Of a DNA stretch of 34,860 nucleotides, positions 15,378 to 23,494 are shown one piece after another; within the stretch, counting starts at the first letter, position 1; the number at the start of each line of letters is the position of its first letter. Under the pieces are notes generated by a model. It was given only the letters and a program-made list of their open reading frames with translations. It searched no databases and was not told the origin of the DNA. A program made the translations under genes and the position numbers. Source of the stretch: Acetobacteraceae bacterium (lineage in GTDB: Bacteria; Pseudomonadota; Alphaproteobacteria; Acetobacterales; Acetobacteraceae); assembly GCA_027483125.1 (NCBI GenBank), contig JAIXVH010000444.1:1-34860 (forward strand), given 5' to 3'.

Positions 15378-16025
15378 CTATTCGCGGCGAAGCACCTTCT
15401 GCGTCAAGGCATCCGCCCAGCGCCGCGATGTGAAGCGGTGCCGCAGCGATTCCGGGTCGTAGTCATGGCGCAGCCATTCCAGAAAGGGCTTGGGCCAGGC
15501 GCGTGCGTAATCGGCCAGGAACATGTCCAATATGCCGGTGCGGCTGGCCTTGATGTGGCCGTAGCGCAGCGAGAGTTCGCGCAGTGCGACCGAAGGCTCG
15601 CGCCCCTGCATCAGCAGCCAGATCGCGGCCACCAGGCCGGTGCGGTCAGCGCCGGATTTGCAATGGATGAGCATGGGTTGCGGCAGGGTCGGCAGGGTGG
15701 CGATCAGGCGTTCGATCCGCTCGCGATCCGGCACGCCGCCGGCGGCCAGACGCAGATGGAATTGCGTCAGGCCCAGGCGCGTGGCTTCCGCATGCGTGAG
15801 GCCTGAGGCGCTGGTCTCATGCGGTTCGCCGCGCAGGTTGACGATGCTGCGGATGCCATGGCGCTTGACCAGCCGCCGCAGCCCGCCGGGCAGCGGGTGG
15901 TTGGAGCGATAGACGCGCCCCTCCTCCACCACGCCCCAATTGCGCCAGACCGTGCGCAGGAAGGCATGGTCCATGAACAGGGTGTCGAGCCAGGGTTTGA
16001 TCACCGGCTGGCGCCCGGCACCCAT
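15378..16025 (-). CDS. Dual-specificity/tyrosine-type protein phosphatase
   Basis: This protein of about 215 residues has the cysteine-dependent phosphatase loop HCKSGADRTG at residues 121-130 (nucleophile C122, R128), preceded by VEEGRVYRSNHPLPGGLRRL and IRSIVNLRGEP, the usual N-terminal strands of this group. It probably dephosphorylates proteins or small phosphoesters in the cytoplasm. Two starts are plausible: the ATG at 16025, giving a 25-base overlap with the adenosyltransferase gene, or a GTG at 16004, giving a GTGA overlap with its stop. Neither has a good ribosome binding site, and translational coupling is likely either way. No partner kinase is seen nearby. Confidence 0.85.
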   Translation of the reverse strand: MGAGRQPVIKPWLDTLFMDHAFLRTVWRNWGVVEEGRVYRSNHPLPGGLRRLVKRHGIRSIVNLRGEPHETSASGLTHAEATRLGLTQFHLRLAAGGVPDRERIERLIATLPTLPQPMLIHCKSGADRTGLVAAIWLLMQGREPSVALRELSLRYGHIKASRTGILDMFLADYARAWPKPFLEWLRHDYDPESLRHRFTSRRWADALTQKVLRRE

Positions 16026-16555
16026 TTCACATCGGCGCGGCCATTGTCGTTCAGCCGCCGCCCCAGCACGAACATGTGGTCCGACAGGCGGTTGAGATAC
16101 TTTACCGCGTCCGGGTTCACCGGCTCGGCGGCGGCCAGCGCCACCACCAGGCGTTCCGCCCGACGCGAGATGGTGCGCACGAGATGCGCATGGGCCGCAC
16201 CCGGCGTGCCGGCGGGCAGGATGAAGGAATTCAGCGGTTCGATCTCGGCGTTCATCGCCGCCACTTCCTGTTCCAGCCGCAGGCACTGCCCTTCGGTGAT
16301 GCGCAGCCGGTCGGGGCCGGTGCCTGGCACGCAGAGGTCAGCGCCCAGATCGAACAGGTCGTTCTGGATGCGCGCCAGCATCGCGTCGGCCTCAGCGTCC
16401 ACATGCAGGCGCAGCATGCCGATCGCGGCGTTCGCCTCATCGACCGTGCCATAGGCCTCCACGCGCAGCGCATCCTTGCGCACGCGGCTGCCATCGCCGA
16501 GCGAGGTTTCCCCGCCATCGCCACCGCGGGTGGTGATGACATCCAGCTTGACCAT
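16001..16555 (-). CDS. PduO-type ATP:cob(I)alamin adenosyltransferase
   Basis: This 184-residue enzyme transfers the adenosyl group of ATP to cob(I)alamin, making coenzyme B12. It has the PduO family's three conserved regions: TRGGDGGETSLGDGSRVRKD at residues 9-28, which binds ATP; RIQNDLFDLGADLC in the middle; and RTISRRAERLVVAL with YLNRLSDHMFVLGRRL towards the C-terminus. Length is normal for the family. It is encoded between tonB and the phosphatase; a link between TonB-dependent cobalamin uptake and adenosylation is suggestive but not shown. The ATG at 16555 has a GGGGA-type site upstream. Gene names used in this family are pduO or cobO, and I leave the symbol open. Confidence 0.93.
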   Translation of the reverse strand: MVKLDVITTRGGDGGETSLGDGSRVRKDALRVEAYGTVDEANAAIGMLRLHVDAEADAMLARIQNDLFDLGADLCVPGTGPDRLRITEGQCLRLEQEVAAMNAEIEPLNSFILPAGTPGAAHAHLVRTISRRAERLVVALAAAEPVNPDAVKYLNRLSDHMFVLGRRLNDNGRADVKWVPGASR

Positions 16556-16607
16556 GCGTGGTTCCCCTCACGTTGAGAGGGCGATTCACACCTACGGTGA
16601 TCGCACT

Positions 16608-17522
16608 CTATTGCAGCCTGAAGACGTAGCCGGTGGTGATCTGGCCTTGCACCGGCTCCCCATTTCGCAGGGCGGGGCGAAAGCGCAAGCCCAGGGCGGC
16701 GCGGCGGGCCGCGTCCTCCAGCGCGGAGAAGCCCGGTGATTGCAGGATATCGACCGTCTGCACGCGCCCATCGGGCCCGACCGTAATGCGCACCGTGACC
16801 GTGCCCTGCTGCCCCATCAGCCGCGCGGATTCCGGATAGGGCGGCTGCGCGTTGCGGAAACTGGGGTCGAGGCTCGGCGCACTGGTCACGCCTTGCGCCA
16901 CCACGCCACCGCCTGAGGTCGCGGCGGGCGGTGCCTCGGGCGCCGCGGGGCGCGCGGCGGGGCGCGGCGGCGCCGGGCGGGCGGGCGGGCGTTGCGGCGC
17001 GGCCTGTTGCGGCTCGGGCCGCGTGGGCGTGGGCGTTGGCGGTTCCGGTTGCGCGATTTGCGGCGTGGCGGGTTCAGGCTCGGGCCGGCGCGGCTCGGGT
17101 GGCGCCGGCACGGTTGCGGGCGGTGCTGGTGTCGCCAGCAGCGGCGCGGGCGCCTCGACCGGCGGCGGCAGCGTCACCGGCGCGGGGCCTGGCGGCAGGG
17201 CCAGTGGTGCCGGTGCGGGCGGCGGCGGTGGCATTGCGGCCATGGGCGGTGGCGGGGGCGGCGGTGGCGGGGGCGAGACACTGGGCGGCGCCGGAGGTTC
17301 CTCCGGCGTGTCCGATGGCGTTTCCGGCTCGCTCACCAGGCCGGCGTCGCTGGGCTGTTCCCACATCAACTCCACGCTGGTCTGCGGCGGGCGCGGCCGG
17401 TCACGCGTGGCGTTCCAGGCCAGCAGCCCGGCCAGCACTGCGGCATGCGCCAGCAGCGACATGGCAAGCCCCAGCCGCACCGGCCCGGCCGGGGGGCGCG
17501 CACGCAGCGCCGGCGGCTTCAC
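16608..17522 (-). CDS. tonB: TonB family energy-transducing protein
   Basis: This 304-residue protein has one N-terminal membrane anchor (LAMSLLAHAAVLAGLLAW, about residues 19-36), a long proline- and alanine-rich periplasmic linker (about residues 68-200, with a run of ten prolines), and a C-terminal TonB domain. That domain shows ARLMGQQGTVTVRITVGPDG, then LQSPGFSALEDAA and ALGLRFRPALRNGEPVQG. TonB couples the inner-membrane proton gradient to outer-membrane receptors. The start is a GTG at 17522 that overlaps the stop of the metal-transporter gene (GTGA); the next ATG lies inside the anchor. ExbB and ExbD genes are absent here. The extreme base bias of the linker reflects its Pro/Ala content. 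Confidence 0.9.
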   Translation of the reverse strand: MKPPALRARPPAGPVRLGLAMSLLAHAAVLAGLLAWNATRDRPRPPQTSVELMWEQPSDAGLVSEPETPSDTPEEPPAPPSVSPPPPPPPPPPMAAMPPPPPAPAPLALPPGPAPVTLPPPVEAPAPLLATPAPPATVPAPPEPRRPEPEPATPQIAQPEPPTPTPTRPEPQQAAPQRPPARPAPPRPAARPAAPEAPPAATSGGGVVAQGVTSAPSLDPSFRNAQPPYPESARLMGQQGTVTVRITVGPDGRVQTVDILQSPGFSALEDAARRAALGLRFRPALRNGEPVQGQITTGYVFRLQ

Positions 17523-18406
17523 AGCACCAGCACCCCGCTATGCTTCGCCTTGCCCTCGGGCTCCACATGGATGGTGATGGTGGCCTCGCCCAACTCGGCA
17601 CGCAGTGCGGCCTCGATGCGGTCGCAGATGTCATGCGCATCGGCCACGCGCATATCCTCGGGCACCACCAGGTGGAATTCCACGAAGCTGCGGCGGCCGG
17701 CCTGACGCATGCGCAGGTCATGCGCCTCGATCGCGCCTTCGGCGTTGGTGGCGACGGCGGCGCGGATGCGGGCCTGGATATCGGCCGGCGGCGCTTCGTC
17801 CATCAGCCCGGCCAGGCTGTCGCGCATCAGCCGCATGCCGGACCACAGCACATTGCCGGCGGTCGCGGCCGCCAGCGCAGGGTCCAGCCATGCCTGGCCG
17901 GTGGCATACGCCGCCATGATGCCCGCCAGCACGCCGAGCGAGGAGACGACATCGGCCAGCAGATGCCGCGCATCGGCCAGCAGGGCAGGGGATTTCAGCG
18001 CGCGGCCGCGGCGGAACAGCCACCAGCACCAGCCGCCATTGATGGCGCTGGCCAGGAGCGAGACGGCAACCGCCGCCCAGGGCAGCACCACCTCGCGCGG
18101 GTTGATGAACGCCGCCCAGGCCTCGTGCAGGATGATGAAGGCGGCTGCCAGGATCAGCGCGCCCTCCAGCACCGCCGAGAGGTATTCCGCCTTGTGATGC
18201 CCGTAAGGGTGGTTGTGGTCCGCCGGCATCGCGGCGTAGCGCACTGCGACCAGCGCGGCGCCGGCCGCGGCGACATTCACCACGCTTTCCGCCGCATCGG
18301 CGAACAGCGCGACGCTGCCGGTCAGCTGCCAGGCCACGGCCTTCAGCGCCAGCACGGCGACCGCGACCGCAACGCTCCCCCAGGCTACGGAAACCGCGCC
18401 GCTCAC
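17519..18406 (-). CDS. Cation diffusion facilitator (CDF) metal efflux transporter
   Basis: This protein of about 295 residues belongs to the CDF family, which exports Zn2+, Fe2+, Co2+ or similar ions by proton antiport. Hydrophobic helices start at residue 6; the loop HPYGHHKAEYLSA is diagnostic, and a soluble C-terminal domain follows (RSFVEFHLVVPEDMRVADAH). The transport-site half in helix 5 is normal (RHLLADVVSS, H and D four apart), but the helix 2 half reads ADAAESVVN, with E and N where D-D or H-D is usual. The chosen start is a GTG at 18406 with GGAGGA seven bases upstream. An inverted repeat lies just before that site. It is the first gene of a minus-strand run and overlaps tonB by four bases. 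Confidence 0.88.
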   Translation of the reverse strand: MSGAVSVAWGSVAVAVAVLALKAVAWQLTGSVALFADAAESVVNVAAAGAALVAVRYAAMPADHNHPYGHHKAEYLSAVLEGALILAAAFIILHEAWAAFINPREVVLPWAAVAVSLLASAINGGWCWWLFRRGRALKSPALLADARHLLADVVSSLGVLAGIMAAYATGQAWLDPALAAATAGNVLWSGMRLMRDSLAGLMDEAPPADIQARIRAAVATNAEGAIEAHDLRMRQAGRRSFVEFHLVVPEDMRVADAHDICDRIEAALRAELGEATITIHVEPEGKAKHSGVLVL

Positions 18407-18418
18407 TCTCTGTCCTCC

Positions 18419-18440
18419 GGTATGGCGGCCGGACCATACC
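18419..18440. promoter_or_regulatory. Inverted repeat upstream of the CDF transporter gene (operator candidate)
   Basis: GGTATGG (18419-18425) and CCATACC (18434-18440) are perfect 7-bp inverted repeats with an 8-base spacer. They end 12 bases before the GTG start and directly beside the GGAGGA ribosome binding site. The element could be an operator for a metal-responsive regulator or, in RNA, a hairpin controlling translation. It lies in the divergent gap shared with the ABC importer operon. Confidence 0.5.
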
Positions 18441-18552
18441 CCAGGGGCGGGCGGGCTGCACATCCGCGTGCCGTCATCGAAGCGTCGTGGCCCTGTCACC
18501 CGCTTGCCATCGGCGGCGCCTAGACACGCGCCGGGTCGGAGCGGGGTGATTC

Positions 18553-19668
18553 GTGCGGGGTTTGTTGCTGGATGGGCTCGACAAATCCTTCGGCGCCACG
18601 CGGGTGCTGCGCAATGTCCGGCTGGCCGTGCCGCCAGGAGAATTCGTGGCGCTGCTGGGGCCTTCGGGCTGCGGCAAATCCACCCTGTTGCGGATCGTGG
18701 CCGGGATCGAGGCGCCCGATGCCGGTCGCGTCACCATTGACGGGCGGGATGTGACGCGGGCGCATCCCGGTGCCCGCGATGTCGCGATGGTGTTCCAGAA
18801 CTACGCGCTCTATCCGCATCTGACGGTGCGGCAGAACATCGCCGTGCCGCTGATGATGCGCAGGCTCTCGGCGTGGCGACGGGTGCCGGTGCTGGGTGGG
18901 CTGCTGCCCGGCACTGCCGCGCAGCGTCGAGACATCCAGGCGGATGTCACGCGCATCGCCGAACCCCTGGGCCTGGCGCCGCTGCTGGACCGCAGGCCCG
19001 CGCAGCTCTCCGGCGGGCAGCGCCAGCGCGTGGCTTTGGCGCGCGCGGTGGTGCGCAGTCCGCATGTGTTCCTGCTGGACGAGCCATTGTCGAACCTGGA
19101 CGCCGCGCTGCGCGTGACCACCCGGCGTGAGATCGTGGACATCCATCGCCGCGTCGGGGCGGCGACCCTCTACGTCACGCATGACCAGGCCGAGGCGCTG
19201 ACCATGGCCGACCGTGTGGCGGTGATGCTGGGCGGCGAGATCGTGCAGGTCGGCACGCCCACCGAGATCTACGAGAACCCCGTAGACCTGCGCGTGGCGA
19301 GCTTCATCGGCAGCCCGCGCATCAACCTGCTGCCCGCCCATGCCGGTGAGGACGGTGCGGTGCGCTTGCAGGGCGTGGCCACCGGCCTGGTGACCACCGC
19401 GCGCGGCAAACTGACCCTGGCCATCCGCCCCGAGGCGCTCGAACCCGCGCATAGCGGCTGGCCCGCGCTGGTCGAGCACACGGAATACCTGGGCGAGACC
19501 ACGCTGCTGCATGCGCGGCTGGACACGACGGCCGTGGTGCTGCGTGCGCCTGTCTCGCAGGGCTTCGCGCCGGGCCAACCGGTCATGCTGCGCTTCGACC
19601 CTGCCCGCGCCCTGCTGTTCGGCGAAGACGGCCACCGCCTGCCCGCGCATGAGGCACAGCATGCGTGA
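18553..19668 (+). CDS. ABC transporter ATP-binding protein (UgpC/MalK type)
   Basis: This 371-residue ATPase energises the importer encoded downstream. It shows Walker A GPSGCGKST at 36-44, Q-loop Q82, signature LSGGQ at 152-156, Walker B VFLLDEP at 172-178 and switch H210, plus a C-terminal regulatory (TOBE-like) domain after about residue 240. Between the Q-loop and the signature it has about 15 extra residues (around 105-122, LSAWRRVPVLGGLLPG) compared with E. coli MalK/UgpC. The start is a GTG at 18553 after GGAGCGGGGTGA. It is the first of five genes; its last 8 bases overlap the first permease gene (ATGCGTGA). Confidence 0.93.
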   Translation: MRGLLLDGLDKSFGATRVLRNVRLAVPPGEFVALLGPSGCGKSTLLRIVAGIEAPDAGRVTIDGRDVTRAHPGARDVAMVFQNYALYPHLTVRQNIAVPLMMRRLSAWRRVPVLGGLLPGTAAQRRDIQADVTRIAEPLGLAPLLDRRPAQLSGGQRQRVALARAVVRSPHVFLLDEPLSNLDAALRVTTRREIVDIHRRVGAATLYVTHDQAEALTMADRVAVMLGGEIVQVGTPTEIYENPVDLRVASFIGSPRINLLPAHAGEDGAVRLQGVATGLVTTARGKLTLAIRPEALEPAHSGWPALVEHTEYLGETTLLHARLDTTAVVLRAPVSQGFAPGQPVMLRFDPARALLFGEDGHRLPAHEAQHA

Positions 19669-20551
19669 CGCGCGGGGCCGCCGCGGTGAGGCGCTGGCCG
19701 CCTGGCTGCTGACGCTGCCGGCCGGGCTGGCCTTCCTGCTGCTGCTGCTGGCGCCCACGCTGGCCGCCATCGCGCTGGCCTTTTCCGACTACGAGCTCGG
19801 CAATTGGCCACCGCACTGGATCGGCTTCGACAATTTCCGCGAAATGTGGACCGATCGCGGCTTCCGCATCTCCCTGGTCAATACGCTGGTCTATGTGGCG
19901 ATCGTGGCGCCGCTGTCGGTCGCCGGCGGCCTGGCGTTGGCGCTGCTGATCGAAAGCGTCACCACCGGGCGCACGCTGTTCCGCGCGATCTTCTTTCTGC
20001 CGGTGGTGTCGCTGACGGTGGCCATGGCGGCCTCCTGGCAATATCTGCTGCACCCGACCATCGGGCCGGTGAACGCCATGCTGCGCGCGGTCGGCATCGC
20101 CGGCCCCGCCTGGTTGTCGTCATCGGATACGGTGCTGCTCTCGCTTGCCGCCATCGGCATCTGGGAGAGCGTGGGCTTCAACATGGTGCTGTTCATGGCG
20201 GGGCTGACCGCCATCCCGCGCGAATTGCGCGAGGCAGCCGCGGTGGATGGCGCGCAGGCCGCCTGGGACCGCTTCCGTCTGGTGACCTGGCCGCTGCTGG
20301 GGCCGACCACGCTGTTCGTGGTGGTGATCAGCCTGATCCGCTCGGTGCGCGTCTTTGACACGGTGGCGGTGCTGACGCGCGGCGGGCCGAACAAGGCCTC
20401 CGAAGTGCTGCTCTACACCATGTACACCGAGGGCTTCACCTTCCTGCGGCTGGGCTATTCCGCGGCCATCACGCTGGTCTTCCTGGTGATCGTGCTGGCC
20501 CTGATGCTGGTGCAGACGCGGCTGCTGGATCGGCGGGTGCATTATGGGTAA
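19661..20551 (+). CDS. ABC transporter permease, UgpA type
   Basis: This 296-residue inner-membrane permease is of the MalF/UgpA family. About six membrane segments are visible, starting with LLTLPAGLAFLLLLLAPTLA near residues 16-35. The cytoplasmic EAA coupling motif is REAAAVDGAQAAWDRFRLVT in the expected place before the last helices. The start at 19661 is set by an 8-base overlap with the ATPase gene; the upstream frame is within that gene and is not credible. The end overlaps the second permease gene by 8 bases (ATGGGTAA). Together with its partner it should form the translocation pore. Confidence 0.92.
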   Translation: MRDARGRRGEALAAWLLTLPAGLAFLLLLLAPTLAAIALAFSDYELGNWPPHWIGFDNFREMWTDRGFRISLVNTLVYVAIVAPLSVAGGLALALLIESVTTGRTLFRAIFFLPVVSLTVAMAASWQYLLHPTIGPVNAMLRAVGIAGPAWLSSSDTVLLSLAAIGIWESVGFNMVLFMAGLTAIPRELREAAAVDGAQAAWDRFRLVTWPLLGPTTLFVVVISLIRSVRVFDTVAVLTRGGPNKASEVLLYTMYTEGFTFLRLGYSAAITLVFLVIVLALMLVQTRLLDRRVHYG

Positions 20552-21359
20552 CGCCGCCCGCCTGGCCGTGCTGGGCCTGCTCGCACTGCTGTTCATGGCG
20601 CCCTACATCTGGATGATCTCGGCCAGCCTGAAGCCAACGGATGAGCTGTTCCGCGCGCATATGGCGCTGATCCCCGAACGCTTCGCGGCCATCGAAAACT
20701 ATGGCCGCGTGCTGCGCGAAGTGCCGGTGGCGCAATACCTGTGGAACGGCGTGGTGATGTGCGGCGGTATCCTGGTGTTCCAGTTGCTGTTTGCGATCCC
20801 CGCCGGCTATGCGCTGGCCAAGCTGCGCTTTGCCGGCCGCGACTGGGTGTTCGGCGCGGTGATGCTGGGCCTGCTGGTGCCCGCGCATGTGCCCGCCCTG
20901 CCGCTCTATGTGGCCTTCTCCGGCATGGGGCTGCTGAACAGCTTCGCCGCGCTGATCATCCCTTCCACCATCAGCGTCTTCGGCATCTTCCTGTTCCGGC
21001 AATTCTTCAAATCGCTGCCCGATGAGCTGATCCACGCAGCCCGCATCGACGGCATGGGCGAGGCCGCGATCGTCTGGCGCGTCGTGCTGCCCAATGCCTG
21101 GCCGGCGGCCACCGCCTTCGCGATCTTTTCCGTGGTCGCGCATTGGAATGACCTGTTCTGGCCGCTGATCGTCACGACCGGCCAGGCCTACGCCACGCCC
21201 GCACTTGGCGTGCTGCATTTCCGCACCGAGGAGGCTGGCGATGACTTCGCCGCCCTGATGGCCGCCTGCGTGATCATGACGGCCCCCCTCGTGCTCGCTT
21301 TCCTCCTGGCGCAGCGGCGCTTCGTGGAGGGGATTGCCACCACCGGATTGAAAGGATGA
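20544..21359 (+). CDS. ABC transporter permease, UgpE type
   Basis: This 271-residue permease is of the MalG/UgpE family. It has about six membrane segments from LGLLALLFMAPYIWMIS onward and the EAA coupling motif IHAARIDGMGEAAIVWRVVL. It begins inside the last codons of the UgpA-like gene and ends with an ATGA overlap to the binding-protein gene, so the four transporter proteins are likely translated in a coupled way. Closest functional class is uptake of sugars, polyols or sn-glycerol-3-phosphate; the phosphoesterase at the end of the operon favours a phosphorylated substrate, but this is inference. Confidence 0.92.
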   Translation: MGNAARLAVLGLLALLFMAPYIWMISASLKPTDELFRAHMALIPERFAAIENYGRVLREVPVAQYLWNGVVMCGGILVFQLLFAIPAGYALAKLRFAGRDWVFGAVMLGLLVPAHVPALPLYVAFSGMGLLNSFAALIIPSTISVFGIFLFRQFFKSLPDELIHAARIDGMGEAAIVWRVVLPNAWPAATAFAIFSVVAHWNDLFWPLIVTTGQAYATPALGVLHFRTEEAGDDFAALMAACVIMTAPLVLAFLLAQRRFVEGIATTGLKG

Positions 21360-22642
21360 CACCCATGAGCCTGCAACGCAGAACCCTGGCGGCCGCCACC
21401 ACGGCGTCGCTCTTCGCGCCGCATGTGCTGCGCGCGCAAGCGCCGGTCGAGATCACCGTGCACTACGCGCAGCCCTTCATCTTCAAGGAAAGCTACGACG
21501 CGATCGCCGCTGAATTCGCGCGCCGCGAACCCAATATCCGCATCACCTGGGTGACCACGCCGAACTACGAGGAGGGCATGCAGCTCATCCTGCGCCAGGC
21601 GGCGACGCAGATGCAGGTGGACCTGTCCTACCAGGGCTTCAACCGCCTGCGCATCTTTGCCGAACGCGGCATCGCGCAGGACCTGCTGCCGCTGCTGCAG
21701 CGTGAGGGCGATCCGGCGCGCCATGGCTATTCCGCCAACATCCTGTCGCTCGGGCATTTCGGCGGCATGCAGGCGGGGCTCGCCTATGCGGCCTCCAACC
21801 CGATCACCTACTACAATGCTGATCTGGTGCGCCGCGCAGGTGGCAATCCCGATGCGATGCCGACCGACTGGGCCGGCACGCTGGCGCTGTCGGCGCGCAT
21901 CAAGGCACTCGGCGGCGGCACCGAGGGCATGTTCTACACCTGGCCCGGCGATGACTGGATGTTCTCCGCGCTGCTGTTCGGCCATGGCGGCCGCATGCTG
22001 AGCGAGGATGAGCGCGACATCGCCTTCGCCGGCCCCGAGGGGCTGGGCGCGCTGCGCCTGCTGGACCGCATGGTCAAGGAAGGCGGCATGCCGAACCTGA
22101 CGCGCGAGGCAGCCCAACAGGCCTTCGCCGCCGGCCGCCTGGGCATGTTCTTCTGGACCACGGCCGCGCTGCGCGGGACCATCCAGCAGGTCGGCCGCAA
22201 TTTCGACCTGCGCACCACGGTGATGCCGGTGATCGATCCGGTGCGCGGCCGCCTGCCCACCGGCGGCGCCGCCGGCATGCTGACCAGCCGCGACGCCGCC
22301 AAGCGCGAGGCCGCCTGGAAGTTCCTGCGCTTCTCCACCAGTGTCGAAGGCACGACGCTGATGGTGCAGAACACCGGCTATGTGCCGACCAACCAGCTGG
22401 CGATCGACGAGCCGCGCTGGCTGAGCGAATTCTACCGCCAGAACCCCCTGTTCCAGGCGGCGACGCGGCAGGCCAATATCATGATCCCCTGGTACGCCTT
22501 CCCGGGCGCCAACAGCGTGCGCGTGACGCAGACCATGGTGGACCAGCAGGCGCGCATCGTCGAACAGCGCGCCACGCCCGAAGCGGTGCTGGCCGACATG
22601 GCGGCCGAAGTGCGCCGCCTGCTGCCGCGCCCGCGCGGCTGA
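21356..22642 (+). CDS. ABC transporter extracellular solute-binding protein, UgpB/MalE type
   Basis: This protein of about 425-428 residues is a periplasmic family 1 solute-binding protein. The signal peptide SLQRRTLAAATTASLFAPHV with RR fits a Tat-type leader, cut near HVLRAQ-A. The mature chain starts with VEITVHYAQPFIFKESYDAI and has features such as AYAASNPITYYNADLVRRAG and a DDWMFSALLFGHGG block, typical of the class. Two starts are possible: ATG at 21356, overlapping the permease stop, or ATG at 21365, three codons later. The substrate is not clear from sequence; glycerol-3-phosphate or a related phosphodiester is suggested by the phosphoesterase gene 12 bases downstream. Confidence 0.9.
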   Translation: MTPMSLQRRTLAAATTASLFAPHVLRAQAPVEITVHYAQPFIFKESYDAIAAEFARREPNIRITWVTTPNYEEGMQLILRQAATQMQVDLSYQGFNRLRIFAERGIAQDLLPLLQREGDPARHGYSANILSLGHFGGMQAGLAYAASNPITYYNADLVRRAGGNPDAMPTDWAGTLALSARIKALGGGTEGMFYTWPGDDWMFSALLFGHGGRMLSEDERDIAFAGPEGLGALRLLDRMVKEGGMPNLTREAAQQAFAAGRLGMFFWTTAALRGTIQQVGRNFDLRTTVMPVIDPVRGRLPTGGAAGMLTSRDAAKREAAWKFLRFSTSVEGTTLMVQNTGYVPTNQLAIDEPRWLSEFYRQNPLFQAATRQANIMIPWYAFPGANSVRVTQTMVDQQARIVEQRATPEAVLADMAAEVRRLLPRPRG

Positions 22643-22654
22643 GAGGAGACGAGC

Positions 22655-23470
22655 ATGCTGCGCATCGCGCAGGTGAGTGATGCGCATCTCTCCGCGGCGA
22701 GGCCCGTCTTCGCCGCGAATTTCGCGCGTGTGGCCGAGGCGGTGCGCGCCGCCCGGCCCGACCTGATGCTGGCCACCGGCGACCTCTCGCTGGATGGCGC
22801 CGACAGCGACGAGGACCTGGCGCATGCGCGCGATGCGCATGCCGCGATCGGCGTGGAATGGCGCGCCGTGCCGGGCAATCATGATGTCGGCGATGAGGCG
22901 GCGCTGGGCGGCAGGCAGCCCTGGAACGCGGCGCGCGGCGCGCGTTGGGCAGGGCTGATGGGCCCGGCGGCCTGGGTGCATGACGTGCCGGGCTGGCGCC
23001 TGGTGGGGCTGGATACGCAATCGCTGATCAGTGACGAAGCGCAGTGGGAGGTCATCGCACGCGCGTTGCGCGATGCCGGCCCGCGCCGCGTCGCGCTGGT
23101 GCAGCACAAGCCGCTGGCGGAGGAAACGCTCGCTGATACGGCGGTGAACTATTGGCCCGTGCTGCCGGCGCCGCGCGCGCGGCTGCTGGCGCTTGGGCGG
23201 CCGGCGCTGGTGCTGTCAGGCCATGTGCATATGTGGCGCGACCGGGTGGCCGATGGCATCGCGCAGTGCTGGGCGCCGTCGACCGGCTTCATCGTGGGCG
23301 ATCGGTGGCAGGAGCCGACCGGCGCCAAGCTGCTGGGCTGGGTGGAGCATGTGCTGCACGCCGACGGCACGCATGAGACGCGGCTGCATGAGGTACCGGG
23401 CCTGCAACTGCACGATATCGGCCTGCTGCCCGAGATCTATGGACCGATGACGCCGCTAACTGGCGGTTAA
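22655..23470 (+). CDS. Metallophosphoesterase (CpdA/calcineurin-like)
   Basis: This 271-residue protein is of the calcineurin-like phosphoesterase superfamily, which uses two metal ions to hydrolyse phosphodiesters or monoesters. All metal motifs are visible in order: VSDAHLS near residue 8, TGDLSLDG near 42, VPGNHDVGD near 71, VQHKPL near 150 and SGHVHMW near 189. The pattern resembles cAMP phosphodiesterase CpdA and GpdQ-type glycerophosphodiesterases. No signal peptide is seen, so it acts in the cytoplasm. A GAGGAG precedes the ATG. As last gene of the Ugp-like importer operon it probably processes the imported compound. Confidence 0.9.
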   Translation: MLRIAQVSDAHLSAARPVFAANFARVAEAVRAARPDLMLATGDLSLDGADSDEDLAHARDAHAAIGVEWRAVPGNHDVGDEAALGGRQPWNAARGARWAGLMGPAAWVHDVPGWRLVGLDTQSLISDEAQWEVIARALRDAGPRRVALVQHKPLAEETLADTAVNYWPVLPAPRARLLALGRPALVLSGHVHMWRDRVADGIAQCWAPSTGFIVGDRWQEPTGAKLLGWVEHVLHADGTHETRLHEVPGLQLHDIGLLPEIYGPMTPLTGG

Positions 23471-23494
23471 CCACCCCCCGGTATTTCCTGCCGG

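Noticed and set aside
12839-15433. Very long plus-strand open frame of 864 codons opposite the spermidine-synthase-like and flavoprotein genes
   Set aside because: Its translation is rich in H, R, Q and A with no domain motifs, as expected from the antisense of a GC-rich gene. The minus strand here encodes clear families.
16565-16580. Inverted repeat CCCTCA/TGAGAGGG between tonB and the adenosyltransferase gene
   Set aside because: Short and mismatched; likely by chance in GC-rich DNA.
17221-17280. Tandem-looking GGCGGTGGC repeats
   Set aside because: They encode the proline-rich linker of TonB and need no separate repeat call.
16852-17705. Glycine-rich plus-strand frames resembling PE-PGRS or collagen-like proteins
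   Set aside because: They are the antisense of the proline-rich TonB linker; proline codons read as glycine on the other strand.
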